Shown piece after piece: positions 35,913 through 46,940 of a DNA stretch of 64,000 nucleotides; the first letter of the stretch is position 1; each line of letters begins with the position of its first letter. Source of the stretch: Narthecium ossifragum (lineage: Eukaryota > Streptophyta > Magnoliopsida > Dioscoreales > Nartheciaceae); assembly GCA_963920575.1 (NCBI GenBank), contig OY986969.1, forward strand, positions 18,771,288 to 18,835,287, read 5' to 3'. Below the pieces are notes generated by a model, which saw only the letters and a program-made list of their open reading frames with translations, searched no databases and was not told the origin of the DNA. The position numbers and the translations under genes were made by a program.

Positions 35913-36496
35913 GGGTTATAGGAGAAGCACCCTAGGTATTCGACGAGGAAGGCTCAACCGGAGGAGAGAGACGGATGAGGAAGAGGATTACCTCGCAGCT
36001 TCTTCTATGGTTGACCAGCTACCCTTGGGGGATCCACGCATTGGAGATCGTGGCAGCGAATCAAGAGGTGGCGGAGGGAGGCATGTCAGCCAAGGGAATG
36101 CCGAGGACTTGGAGTGGGACGACGAAGGCGTGGACGACAATGGCTTACGGCGGTGACCGGTGAGTGGAGAAAGGAGGCCGACGGTAGGAGAGAAGGTGGA
36201 GTTGGTGGGATTAGGGTTACAGTTACTCCTAGGATTATTCTACTAATAACTCTACTTTATTCATCATAATTTGTCCATAACCTAATACAAACTATAACTG
36301 TCCTTTTACAGAGGCATTGACAAAGTCCTAATCTAACTAGAGAATTATCTTATTTTAATCAACAAGTACTAATACTTTCTTATCAAGACTCAAACATAAC
36401 TCAAACTTCCTAATAAGTAGGACTCATAATAGAAAATAATAAAATAAAATATAAACTGAACTCAAACTAGAAAATCAACTAAGAAAATAAGGAAAA
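35913..36496. other. Unassigned sequence upstream of the carboxylesterase gene
   Basis: A short G-rich part (35940-36220) has a 62-codon open frame without motifs. It is followed by AT-rich sequence. No promoter element could be fixed here. Confidence 0.4.
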
Positions 36497-36622
36497 AGTT
36501 TCGTGTACATGGGATGTACCCATGTTCACGAAACTCCACCGTTGGATTGAACCGGGATGCGTGCCCGGTTCAATCCAACGGTGGAGATTTGGGTACATGC
36601 CTACGTGGCATGTACCCAAATC
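36497..36622. repeat. Three-hairpin module A upstream of CXE18
   Basis: Three consecutive, separate inverted repeats. 36497-36535 is a 39-nt near-perfect palindrome (AGTTTCGTG ... CACGAAACT). 36536-36584 has 21-bp arms CCACCGTTGGATTGAACCGGG around a 7-nt loop. 36586-36622 has perfect 16-bp arms GATTTGGGTACATGCC around a 5-nt loop. A related module lies at 38525-38647. Confidence 0.9.
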
Positions 36623-36920
36623 AGAGCTCAGAAAATAATTATAAAATTAACTAAGAAAATAATCAGTCAGGAATAGAATTCCTTTTGACCAGTTTTGACT
36701 TGGAATCTGGTTCAGTGCCGGGTCCTGCCAAGGGATCGGGATGGATCTGGTTCTACTTAACGTGTGGGACCCGCCCCTTGGCTCGGGGTACCGTATCACA
36801 GACCCCGTGACTGCGACTGTTGTTACAAACCACTCAATATACCTACTACATAAATCGGGCTTGAAGCATCATCTCTCAATATACCTATCTACTTTGGAAT
36901 CGCTTCAGTGCTACCAAACC

Positions 36921-37976
36921 ATGGCGGCCAAGCTCCCGACGGGGAATAGACCTCCGCTCCCGTGGAAGACGCGGCTCGCCGTCGCCGCCGGCTCCGCCCT
37001 CACAGACTTCACACGCCGCCGTGACGGCACCATCAACCGCCGTCTCGTCTCCTTCCTCGACCCCCAGATCAGCCCGTCCACAACCACCAAAGGCGTCCGC
37101 TCCGCGGATCTGGTCGTCGACTCCGCCACCGGCGTCTTCGTCCGCCTCTTCTTCCCGACCCCCGCTGCCAATGACGCGGGCCGCCTACCGGTGGTGGTGT
37201 TCTTCCACGGCGGGGGGTTCGCCTACCTCTCGCCGGCATCGTTTTCGTACGATCATGTGTGCCGCCGCCTCGCGCGGCGGATACCGGCCGTCGTTGTGTC
37301 GGTGGGCTATCGCCTGGCGCCGGAGCACCGCTACCCCACGGCCTACGACGACGGACTCGCCGCGCTCCGCTTCCTCGACTCCTCCATCGCCTCCGTTGCT
37401 CCCGGCGACCTCCGCCGGTGCTTCCTCGCCGGCGACAGCGCCGGCGCTAACATCGCCCACTTCGTGGCCCGCCGATGGGCGGCATTATCCGATTGGAAAG
37501 AATTAAACGTCCTAGGGCTAATAACGATCCAGCCCTACTTCGGGGGGGAGGAGAGGACGGCGGCGGAGCTGAGGCTAAGGACGGCGCCGCTGGTAACCCT
37601 GGACAGGACGGATTGGCTCTGGAAAGCGTTCTTGCCGGAGGGGGAGGACAGGGACCACGAGGCGGCGAACGTGTTCGGGCCGAGGGGGGCGAAGTTGGAC
37701 CTGGGGGAGAGGTTCCCGGCGGCGGTGATGGTGGTGGTGGCGGGGTACGATCCGCTGCAAGATTGGCAGAGGAGGTACTACAAGGGGCTGAGGGAGAGGG
37801 GGAAAGAGGCGAGGTTGGTGGAGTACGAGGACACCATCCATGCCTTCTACCTGTTCCCAGAGCTGCCGCAGTCGTCGGCGCTGATCGGCAAGATCAAAGA
37901 TTTCATCCACGAGATCGCCGGAGAAGAAAGATCATCCGTAGAGAATTCAGAAGCAGCCAAATTAAAGGGTAAGTAA
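36921..37976 (+). CDS. CXE18: Probable carboxylesterase 18 (CXE18-like), intronless
   Basis: A 351-residue alpha/beta-hydrolase of the plant carboxylesterase (HSL/GID1-related) family. The N-terminal LPWKTRLAVAAGSALTDFTR (residues 13-32) is typical of CXE18. Catalytic features are complete: oxyanion-hole HGGGF (96-100), nucleophile Ser173 in GDSAG (171-175), Asp277 in GYDPLQD and His307 in IHAFY. The family hydrolyses ester substrates; the natural substrate is unknown, and the intact catalytic Ser and His argue against a GID1-type gibberellin receptor. The start at 36921 was chosen over an in-frame upstream ATG at 36741 because its context (AAACCATGGCG) is strong and family N-termini begin there. 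Coding GC is very high at third positions. A TATA-like TACATAAATC lies about 70 bp upstream, and AATAAA follows at 38044. It is the only intact protein gene seen in the window. Confidence 0.93.
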   Translation: MAAKLPTGNRPPLPWKTRLAVAAGSALTDFTRRRDGTINRRLVSFLDPQISPSTTTKGVRSADLVVDSATGVFVRLFFPTPAANDAGRLPVVVFFHGGGFAYLSPASFSYDHVCRRLARRIPAVVVSVGYRLAPEHRYPTAYDDGLAALRFLDSSIASVAPGDLRRCFLAGDSAGANIAHFVARRWAALSDWKELNVLGLITIQPYFGGEERTAAELRLRTAPLVTLDRTDWLWKAFLPEGEDRDHEAANVFGPRGAKLDLGERFPAAVMVVVAGYDPLQDWQRRYYKGLRERGKEARLVEYEDTIHAFYLFPELPQSSALIGKIKDFIHEIAGEERSSVENSEAAKLKGK

Positions 37977-38043
37977 TATTAATATTTTAGAGATATTATC
38001 TCAACTACTATTATGACTCGACGATTGCTTTGAATTGATGTTT

Positions 38044-38049
38044 AATAAA
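38044..38049 (+). promoter_or_regulatory. Putative polyadenylation signal of CXE18
   Basis: AATAAA lies 68 bases after the stop codon in AT-rich sequence, a normal distance for a plant near-upstream element. Confidence 0.45.
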
Positions 38050-38142
38050 ATTACTATTCATCAGCCATTGTTGGAATTTTCTAAACCCCTCAATCATTTG
38101 TAACGTACATGACTGAAATGTCACGTACACAAATCTTTTTTT

Positions 38143-38524
38143 AAAATTTTTTATAATAAAAAAAAAACAGAAATAATTTGTGCACATGCTCACGTGACAT
38201 GTGCATTTCACATGTATATGAATCGATAGTTGTGTTACCGATTCATATATATGTCTATCGGTAATAGGCTACCGATAGATATGTATAAGTAGTGGGATAC
38301 CGATAGGTTGTACCGATAGGTTGTACATGCCTATCAGTATTCCACTACCGATAGACATGTATATGAATTGACAACGAATCTATCGGTAGTGAGGTGCCGA
38401 TAGGTTATACATGGTCTATCGATAGACATGTATATGAATCGATAGTTGTGTTACCGATTCAATAATGTGAGATGCACGTCAGCTGGTGTGTGCACCGATC
38501 ACTGCTCTAAACGAAATGGGAAAT
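38143..38524. repeat. ACCGATAG / CTATCGGT inverted-repeat field
   Basis: Downstream of CXE18, ACCGATAG and CTATCGGT words alternate in both orientations with shared phrases such as GACATGTATATGAAT and ATCGATAGTTGTGTTACCGATTCA (the latter at about 38222 and 38436). The left edge (TTTGTGCACATG ... CATGTGCA) resembles a hairpin arm of module B, so the field may be part of one larger foldback unit with it. Confidence 0.7.
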
Positions 38525-38647
38525 GATTTGTGCACATGAATGTGCACCATGTGCACAAATCATAACCGTTGGATTGAATCGGGCACACATCCCGATTCAA
38601 TCCAACGGACAGTGTTGGTGCACATGGCGGACATCCATGTGCACCAA
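38525..38647. repeat. Three-hairpin module B downstream of CXE18
   Basis: The architecture matches module A. The first hairpin is 38525-38561 with arms GATTTGTGCACATG. The second is 38566-38608 with 18-bp arms CCGTTGGATTGAATCGGG around a 7-nt loop. The third is 38615-38647 with arms TTGGTGCACATGG. The central arm matches module A except for C/T at one site, with the paired change in the other arm. The outer arms differ in sequence from module A but each still pairs perfectly. Confidence 0.9.
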
Positions 38648-39343
38648 TCACTACTCAAAGGAATGCTTGGCTCTTGTCGATACACATCTCGCGTCTTCCA
38701 GAGACGAGACAACAAACACGAGTACCAACTAATTCTATAATTATTGTATCCAACTAAAGGCTCATTTAAAATCCTGGAACATCCAAGCTCATTTGCAAAC
38801 ACCTGCCCTGCTAATAATGGCTAGCAGCTCTTCTATAGAACACAGCCCCAACTCCAGATGATATTAAATAGAGATTCCACATGATATCATATAGAGATTC
38901 TAATAATTGGAGTTTTAACAAATTGTAAACGTAATCTATGCAACATTTGTTTACAGATTGTCGAGCAAATCCAAGGAGTATCCATTGTAAGTAAGAACCT
39001 TCCAAGCCAATTTAAGCATTTCATGTTGGTATTTTATTCCGAGTCCACATTCTTCAATAGGCTTGCAAATTCTGATGTCTGGCAGAAGTTTCAAAATACC
39101 CCCAAATATTAATATTTTACTCATCTAACGACAAATATATTTTGTTATAGAAAAACATAGAAAAAACACTAGAGATCCGGAGTCGATCGAGTGTCTATAC
39201 ATGACATGATCACAGGAGAATTGTTTAATTGCGAAATAAACTTTTGAAATTTGGTTATCTCCAACATCAAATATCTCATATCGGTTTAGCAATATACATG
39301 AATAGCAGCACTTGCCCCGTGGAATTTCAAATTGCAAGACCTC
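38648..39343. other. Unassigned intergenic sequence
   Basis: AT-rich with no coding similarity. A small repeat (GATATxATATAGAGATTC) occurs near 38860-38900. Confidence 0.4.
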
Positions 39344-40345
39344 GTGGAAATCTTGCCGTTGACCGGCAATGATCAAACTAGTTAAAATGTCAAAATCAAG
39401 TACGTGTTTAGGTTCAACTCCTTCAAACACTCGATTCGAACATATGTGTCAAATTAAATGGAAAATATGATCAAACTCAATTAAAATATATTTAAGTGAA
39501 TAATAGTGAAAAAAGCTAAAGATAAATCTAAATTACTCCTAAATTAAATCTAATTTAATATGAGATTATCTAAATCAACTAATTAAATCAGAAAAAACAA
39601 TACAAAGGACTTTAAACTAAATAAATCTAAAGTAAAGTTATATTAATTCTACAGAAATCCTAAATTATTCTACTGGAAGGAATTAAGACTATTTAAACTA
39701 AACTAGTTTAACTTAATCTAAGAATTAGTCTAAACTAATTGAATCTAGAGTAAAACTAGATTAAGCCTATAGTAATCCTAAATTAATCTACTGGAAAGGG
39801 ACTAAGACTAGTAAACTACATTAACTAGACTAATCTAACAAAGAAATAAAGAAGAACAATAAATGCCCCATTAATTGAAAGAACTTAAATGTACAAAAGG
39901 AACGTAAGAATTCATACTTGAAAGCTGGCTACAAGAGTGTCAAAGAGATTACAGTAGTGAAGAAAACCTATTTATATCCTACTTGCTAATAACTGTTTCC
40001 GTTTTGAGTGATCATGGCGCAAATATAGGAGATCGTGCTGCAACTTCGCCATAACTGTTTCCCCACGTTCAGTTCTTGGTTAATGACCATATGTGGCCGA
40101 TGATCCTTCATTGCACACGTCATGATCACGTCTGACTAATGATCGTTCTTTGTATACGTAGTGATTACACATGGTTAATGATCTTTATTTGCACGTGTTG
40201 TAATTGCTTCTAGCCGATAGTTTTTGCTTGTCTCATCACAGCTTTTGGTCGATGACCTTCCTTCACCTGTTTCACCATTGTCTCTGGCCGATGGCTTGAC
40301 GTTACACCTACCTCAATGGCATTTAGACGATCCTCCTTTCCTGCA
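39344..40345 (-). repeat. 3' LTR of gag-only element 1
   Basis: Aligns with 43087-44080 through most of its length, including the long AT-rich TAAATCTA stretch and the GATCATG/GTGATTACAC region. The terminal bases at about 39333-39350 differ from the other LTR, suggesting a small rearrangement. Confidence 0.8.
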
Positions 40346-40933
40346 AATACCTACGAACCTATGGAGATAGAACTTACTGTTGGACCCGATGCCCCTTCCA
40401 GTAGTAAGTTTGATTACCTACGAACCTATGGAGATGTGAAGGTCAAACGGTTGGTAAGGAAGACTCAAGTCATCACTTAGATAAGCTCATCTGTACAAGA
40501 ACCAATAGTCTCTACTGGGTGGGGTGATGAAGAGGAACCAGTAACTTACGGTTTCAACATTGTCTCTGGGCGTCATTATAGTCCTTTATTGGACGATAGA
40601 ACTTACTGTTTCCTTTCCCTCCTACCATAGGGGCGGCAGTATTCTCTTCCAGATCCGTGGTGTCCTCTGTCTGTTCTTGGCTATTCTCCTGAGCTTGCTT
40701 GCCCTCATCATTTGGCCATACTTCTTCTTGTATCGCCAGTATTGAGTCCTGGTCATTTCTTCCACAGCAACTGATCGCCGACTATAACAATTGTAATTGT
40801 ATCATCTGTCTGGTCTAAATGGCTAAGGCAAAAAGCTGTGAGGATAAGTGTGTGGCTGACCCCTATTCCATTGCCAGGGTTGAAGTCGATGAAACCACAA
40901 TTCGTCCTTAAGAGTGATTGGACGATTGATGTC
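40346..40933 (-). other. Interior of gag-only element 1 between gag and the 3' LTR
   Basis: No coding similarity. It has a short duplication (ACCTACGAACCTATGGAGAT at about 40350 and 40418). A polypurine tract was not identified with confidence. Confidence 0.5.
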
Positions 40934-43047
40934 TCAATTGCACCTTGGACGTAAGTTTTGTTCCATATGTGCTTTACCCTTATCTTGACTGAGCCTTGTG
41001 AACACACCTGGACGACTGTCGTCCTGGGTCTCATCGATCACAATTTTGAATTCTTGTAATTTGAAAATTGCCATATATGTCATTACCATTGCAACTTGAG
41101 AATTCTTAGGGAATAGGTTCTTATCGACACCCATATCTTTGGCAGGAAAATTGACTCTTCCCGAGTCAATAACTTCACGCAAAACATTGTGAAAGACCAA
41201 ACAATTATTAATGTAATGTGACCAAGTATTATGCCACTTACAATATTTTTTACCCTTAATTTGTTCAGGATTTGGAATAACACGTCGATCGTTCAATTTG
41301 ATTTGTTTATCTTTCAATAACTGATCAAAAGTTTGATCAGTCTTTGAAACATCAAATGTAAACTTCCTCATTTGACGTTTGCCATCTTTTGCAATTTCTT
41401 TAGTCTTAAGTTATCGTTCAATCCTTGCAAGTGCGTTACAAATATATGGCTGGTCACCCCTTTATCAACTCGGCCAAGCAGATATCGGTCATGATACATT
41501 CATATCCTTCATCAAATTCTTCGATGTGATTTACATCATAATTGGCATCCTTATAATAAGTTCCTCTAGAAGAAGCTTTTATTTGATTTCCCTCTCTTAA
41601 CAATTGCTCATAGCATATTATGTAATTGTTCACTTCACCACATTGCATAGAAAATTTTCCAATATGCTCGATCGTCGACGTCTCGTCGACACCAGAGAAC
41701 ATGGTAAAATCATGAACTTTATAATTCCTTGGAAAATGATACATTTGATAGATCCAATCAGAATAAGGTTTTCTATAAGTTGGACGAATAGTTGGTCATC
41801 CTAAATCTATTTGTTCTTTTAATATATCGGCCACTTGTTCTTACATTACATCCATCGGATTATAAAGAGGATTGCAATGCACCTGGTCATATTGCTCATT
41901 CTGTGGTCGAGCATTGAATTGAGGTTCATTTGGTCGGTAATTATTTTGAGGGATAAATGGTGGAAAAGATCATTTGGTCGATAATTATTCTGAGCGAAGA
42001 ATGATGGAAAAAGATCATTTGGCCGATAATTATTCTGAGGGATGAATGACAGAAGTAGATCATTTGGCCGATAATAATTTTGAGGGATGAATAGCGAAAG
42101 AAGGTCATTTGGCCGATAATTATTCTGAGGGGGTATATCGACCATTCTTGGGCCATTAACATTGTTTCCAATCGGCCTATAATTTTGTCCACCTACTTGG
42201 CTAAGATTATTATGACCATTTCCTTTACCATAATTTTGGCTACTTAAATTATTGTTCTGGCCAAAAGTTTGACCATGGTATAGGCCATTATTGGTTGGAA
42301 CATAAAAGGGAGAATGGTTATGAGGATTACCAGACATATCGTTATTTGACATTCCTACAAGTATTCGTGGTATTTGACCGATTTCCATTTGGTCTTGGAC
42401 CATTATCATTAGGCATCGCCATCGATCTATAAAATTGATCATTATGACTTAAGCTATTCTTGCCTAATTGGACATTTTGATCATTCCCATTTTGATTGGC
42501 CAATGGATTGTTAAGTAAAACATATCCAATGCTAGTCTCTGGCCCAATTATAGTATTAGGTGGGAATCCTTTATTATTGTGATTAACATGATTGCTATTA
42601 TTGGCATTAGTATTTTGGTCGATGTTAGGAGCATTAATGTCAATCGGCCTATTGGTGTTATGACCATTACTTGAGCTTGGAGTGGTCACATTTATGAAGT
42701 TTTGCCTAGTCTATGAAAGGCCTTAAAGCTAGAGCGATATAATTGGTCATTTGCTGATTATTAGCATGTAAGGCTTCATCGACCATTATATGTGTGGTCC
42801 TAGCTGTTATGGTCTCATAATCTTGACCATTTCTAATCGATGGTCCACCTCACTCTAAGCTACGATATATCGTCCTTTCTTGATATTCTACTTGAGGTTG
42901 AGCGATAGGTGGCTGGTCAATTGGTACATTACCTTGAACATTTTCAACATGTGGGGCATCGCCGTGATCGGCATATCCTCCACTATGAGTGTCTAATCCA
43001 GTACGAGTAACGACCATACCGTCAGATCCAATTTGACTACTTTCCAT
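40934..43047 (-). pseudogene. gag of gag-only element 1
   Basis: Minus-strand reading starts at an ATG at 43045-43047 (MESSQIGSDGMVV). It passes a TGA at 42850-42852 and an Asn-rich region (about 42340-42690). It then crosses a 15-residue repeat block and reaches the gag core start PRNYKVHDFTMFSG (about 41700-41735). The middle of the core seems deleted. The C-terminal part (40934-41371) has YCKWHNTWSHYINNC, a degenerate zinc-binding motif typical of this gypsy gag type, then FPAKDMGVDKNLFP. Several frame shifts are present. The product could at best supply parts of a capsid. Confidence 0.8.
41923..42147 (-). repeat. 45-bp coding minisatellite inside gag
   Basis: Units start at about 41924, 41968, 42013, 42058 and 42103. 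On the minus strand each encodes a 15-residue repeat of the type PQNNYRPNDLLLSFI. The exact 45-bp period keeps the frame. Confidence 0.9.
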
Positions 43048-43062
43048 AAAAACTTGATACAA

Positions 43063-43083
43063 GGTCCCAACGGGTGTGCCAAA
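43063..43083 (-). other. Primer-binding site of gag-only element 1
   Basis: Reverse complement TTGGCACACCCGTTGGGACC, three to four bases from the 5' LTR boundary at 43087. Confidence 0.7.
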
Positions 43084-43086
43084 AAA

Positions 43087-44080
43087 TGTTGACGTAGAAA
43101 TCTTGCCGTTGATCGGCAATGGTCAAACTAGTCAAAATGAGGGACATCTTTAGGTTCAACTCCTTCAAACAGTTAGTTCGAACAGAGGTGTCAAATTAAA
43201 TAGAAAATATAATCAAACTCAATTAAAATATATTTAAGTGGATAATAGTGAAGAAAGCTAAAGATAAATCTAAATCTAAATTACTCCTAGATTAAATCCG
43301 AGATTATCTAAATCAACTAATTAAACCAAAAAAAAAGATGGAAAGCACTTTAAACTAAATAAATCTAAAGTAAAGCTATATTAATCCTACAGAAATCCTA
43401 AATTATTATACTGGAAGGAATTAAGACTATTTTAACTAAACTAGTTTAATTTAATCTAAGAATTAGTCTAAACTAATTAAATCTAGAGCAAAACTAGATT
43501 AAGCCTAGAGTAATCCTAAGTTAATCTACTGGAAAGAGACTAAGCCTAGTAAACTACATTAACTAGACTAATCTAAGAAAAAAGTAAAGAAGAAGAATAA
43601 ATGCTCCATTAATTGAAAGAACTTGCAGGTACAAAAGGAACCTAAGAATCCATGCTTGAAAGCTGGTTACAAGAGTGTCAGATAGATTACAGTAGTAAAG
43701 AAAACCTGTTTATATCCTACTGCTAATAGCCATTCCCGCTTTGAGTGATCATGACACAAATATAGGAGATCGTGCTACAACTGCGTCATAATGGCTTCCC
43801 CACATTCAGTTCTTGGGTAATGGCCACACGTGGCCGATGATCCTTCATTGCACATATCATGATCACGTCTGACTAATGATCGTTCTTTGTACATGTCATG
43901 ACTACACGTAGTTAATGATCTTTATTTGCACGTGCTGTAATTGCTTCTAGCCGATAGCTTTTGCTTATCTCGTCACAGCTTTTGGTCGACAATCTTCCTT
44001 CACTTGCTTCACCATTGTCTTTGACCGATGGCTTAACTTTACACATACCTCAATGGCATTTGGACGATGCTCCTTTCTGA
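43087..44080 (-). repeat. 5' LTR of gag-only element 1
   Basis: Plus-strand start TGTTGACGTAGAAATCTTGC; similarity with the other LTR ends near CTCCTTTC (44078). Length about 990 bp. Confidence 0.8.
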
Positions 44081-44609
44081 CTAATACCTCTACTTATATA
44101 TCTATCAATTTTTACCAAGAAAACTATCACATTATATTTCTGAGCCAATCATAGCTATATTGTGCGCCATATGTCACAAATTGTGTCACTAGCAAAATTA
44201 CACTATTTTCTTTCTGGTTCAGTCCATGACTGACCATACCAACGAAAACTGTTCGTACAATAGAGTATCATGCCATTAGCATTTAATTCAATGGGACTGG
44301 TGAACAATTCATCAATCGCCTGCTTGCTCTTGAAAGTTTACTCCAACATTAACAACAACTATAACTTGTGGCATTAAGATATTTTTGTGAATTTACAATC
44401 AATCCCATTGGATATTTGCCAATGCGTTGCTCTATATATAGGCTAAAATATGCGTTTCATCCGTATGACAAGTTTTTATCAAGTTTTTATATTTTAAAAT
44501 TTTCTGATTTAAATCTTGGGCTTTTTAAACCGGGCTCAATCATGTCCCTCCGTCCACTCGTCTTCTGCCCACTAACGTCGGCTCGGCCCAAACTGGCCAA
44601 TAGACCAGG
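44081..44609. other. Unassigned intergenic sequence
   Basis: AT-rich, with no motif recognised. It ends with the TSD copy CCAGG (44605-44609) of the following solo LTR. Confidence 0.4.
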
Positions 44610-46940
44610 TGTGAGGACTTGCCCCTCTACCCCTGTGGTTCGTTGTAGAATGCAAGGGCAATTTGGTAAATTGTGCCTTGTTGGTTTGTTTCACACCCGC
44701 GTGTGCACACACTGACCTTGTTTGTGTTAGTGTTTGATTAGAATGGTTAGGTGGGCCCGGGATCTGAAGATCCGAGCTTGGGCTTGTGTTTTAGCCCAAG
44801 TTTGAGTTTCTGGGCAAAGGAGATTGATCTTTCTTGCTAAGGAGATCGATCTTCCTTGCTAAGGAGATCAATCTTCCTTGAGAAGAAGATCGATCCTTCT
44901 GTGCCAGAAAGTCTTGACGGTGGAGTTTAAGAGGACGGTCGCCGTTAGCTGTCGCTCTCCACTATCAGAGGGAGACAGTACTTTCTCCCCTCTCCTCTCC
45001 CTTTTCCTCTTCTTCTCCTCCTTCCCCGGCTTTTCCCCTTCCTCTTCTTCCTCTTCTCCTTCTCCTTCTGCTTCCTTAATCTTTCTTCTTCCCGCGGCTC
45101 TGCTTCCCCTGTTTTTTCGGCAGCTCGTTGGATCTATGGCGGCGTGAGGAAGATCCGTGGTGCGGTTTGAAGCTGGGTTGGTGACTGGTTAGCAGGGAAT
45201 CAGCCGAGGTTTAGCGTTTCTGGTAGGTTTCTACCTACCTGAGTTAGTTTAGGGGTTTTCTCTTGATCTAGCCGTTAGATCTTGTTGTTCTTTGTGTTGT
45301 TGGATTCCTCTTGCTTAGTGTAATTTCTGTTGCAAGTTTCATAAGCTTTGGTTGAGATTTTAGTAGGATTTAATCATGTTTAATCTCGGATTTTTCGGTT
45401 TCTGCTGTTCTTGAAGAACAACCGGTTTACGGCGAGTGTTCCGATCGGTACGTGCATGTTCTTGGGTTGAGATGAACATAAGAGTTGTAGATCTTTGACT
45501 CTACTCTCAGACCCAACTGATTTCATAATTTGTTGATTTTCCTACGATTTGTTATGATTTTCTTACGGGTGGACTGCGTTGCAGCAAGTAATGGTAAGTT
45601 AGTTTGATTAGCGGTTTGGATTAGTGTTTTTCCGTTAATCGAGCTGGATGTTTTCCTATTTTGGACACGTTGATCCCAACATGTTGATCTACTGGTGTCT
45701 AAGTTGGATCTCGAATCCGACGTCGTTTGGACGTCCGATCGACGGGGTCAATTAGCCTCTAAGTAGAGGATTTTGGTGTTCTTAAATAATATTATATGTC
45801 GGAACATATAATATTATATTTTAACTGTTCATCGGAGTTTTCGGGGTTGTTTCCTGTTGCAGGAGTCCGCGGTTGACTGTTGCGGTACCGTTGTAATGCC
45901 GGGACCCGCTGCGGATTGGCTGGCAGCGGTTGATAGTACCGCTGCAGCGATCCGGTTGGACTTGTATGATATCCTTAACATATTGTTGCATGCTTACCTC
46001 TTACTTGTATTTGTTCATAGCATGCATTCTTTGTTGTGCATTAGTTGCATGGTTAGAGCATGGGTGATATGTGGGTCACCGTCCCGAGGCTCGAAGCTCA
46101 GATTTAGCCCTAGGATCGGGGTTGGGTAGTTTGGACCCGGTTCGAATTGTGGTGTCCAGTCAAATTTGATGATAGGCCTAGATAACTGGTACACCTGTTG
46201 CTTGGTGATTGTAGGGTCGTGTCGGCCTCGAGTAGGATGTTGAGGTGTAGCCGGTGTCCCACTGTGTTGACTCTTGAGTAGAGGAGTTGCCTGCTCAGCG
46301 GTGACATTGCCTGCCTGCAGTGCCTTTCCCTGCTTGTGAGCCAGCAGTGTTGTTCCTGCTACTAAGTGTGACCTGACATGTGACCAGCTCGGCTGGAAGA
46401 CCATGATCGTGGGCCTCAGGGACATGCAGTGGGGTTATGGGACCCCTGTACACACCCAGGTCTTACTTGAGGGCGACACTGTTGCGTTTCCCTCTTCCTT
46501 CTGTGTGCCGTAGTGTAGAACCCTACTGAGCTTTATGCTCACTCCTACTCGGGCTGTGTTTTACAGGTGCAGGCGTTAGCTCCTCTTCGGTGGCCCCTAC
46601 CGGGCAGTTAGTCAGCGGTGCGACGGCGCCAGGCGGAGTCTGAGAGGTGGTGATCATTTACGGCTTTATACCCTATGTTAGTTAGCCTCCTACGGGAGTG
46701 TTTAAATGTTGTATTTGGATCTTCCCCTCTCCGAGGATATGTATATTAAATTCACTTGGGTTTTGTAATCTATGATTCGAGGCTTCTTTAATTATGTCTT
46801 TTTAAATTGAGGGTGTTTGTGATGATTGTTAGGGAGACCAATAGGTTAGAGGGAACCCTCGCCAACATTTTTCCACGGTTTGTTAGGTTTCGGTTCGCGT
46901 CGCCCGGCTCGGCTGGGCTTTCGCGGGTCGGGGCGCGACA
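44610..46940 (+). mobile_element. Solo LTR, GACA-ended gypsy family, copy 3 (2331 bp)
   Basis: Opposite orientation to copies 1 and 2: starts TGTGAGGACTTGCCCC and ends GGTCGGGGCGCGACA, flanked by a perfect TSD, CCAGG (44605-44609 and 46941-46945). It has only a small GATCGATC cluster (44820-44895, AGATCGATCTTCCTTG-type near-tandem units). No PBS follows the 3' end, so it is solo. Confidence 0.93.

Larger units (their letters stand above)
39344..44080 (-). mobile_element. Gag-only (TR-GAG-like) LTR retrotransposon 1, about 4.7 kb
   Basis: Direct repeats of about 1 kb (39344-40345 and 43087-44080) share AAATCTTGCCGTTG at their left edges and GGCATTT(A/G)GACGAT.CTCCTTTC at their right edges. 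Just left of the right-hand repeat, the reverse complement reads TTGGCACACCCGTTGGGACC, a typical gypsy PBS, so the element reads on the minus strand with its 5' LTR on the right. The 2.7-kb interior has gag but no protease, RT, RNase H or integrase. No TSD was confirmed, and the left edge of the left LTR is altered. Confidence 0.85.

Noticed and set aside
36741..36920. Upstream in-frame extension of the carboxylesterase to the ATG at 36741
   Set aside because: The 60 extra residues have no family match, and the downstream ATG has a better context and the family N-terminus.
37185..37972. Long alternative frames over the carboxylesterase gene
   Set aside because: Shadows of the GC-rich CXE18 coding frame, whose catalytic motifs are complete.
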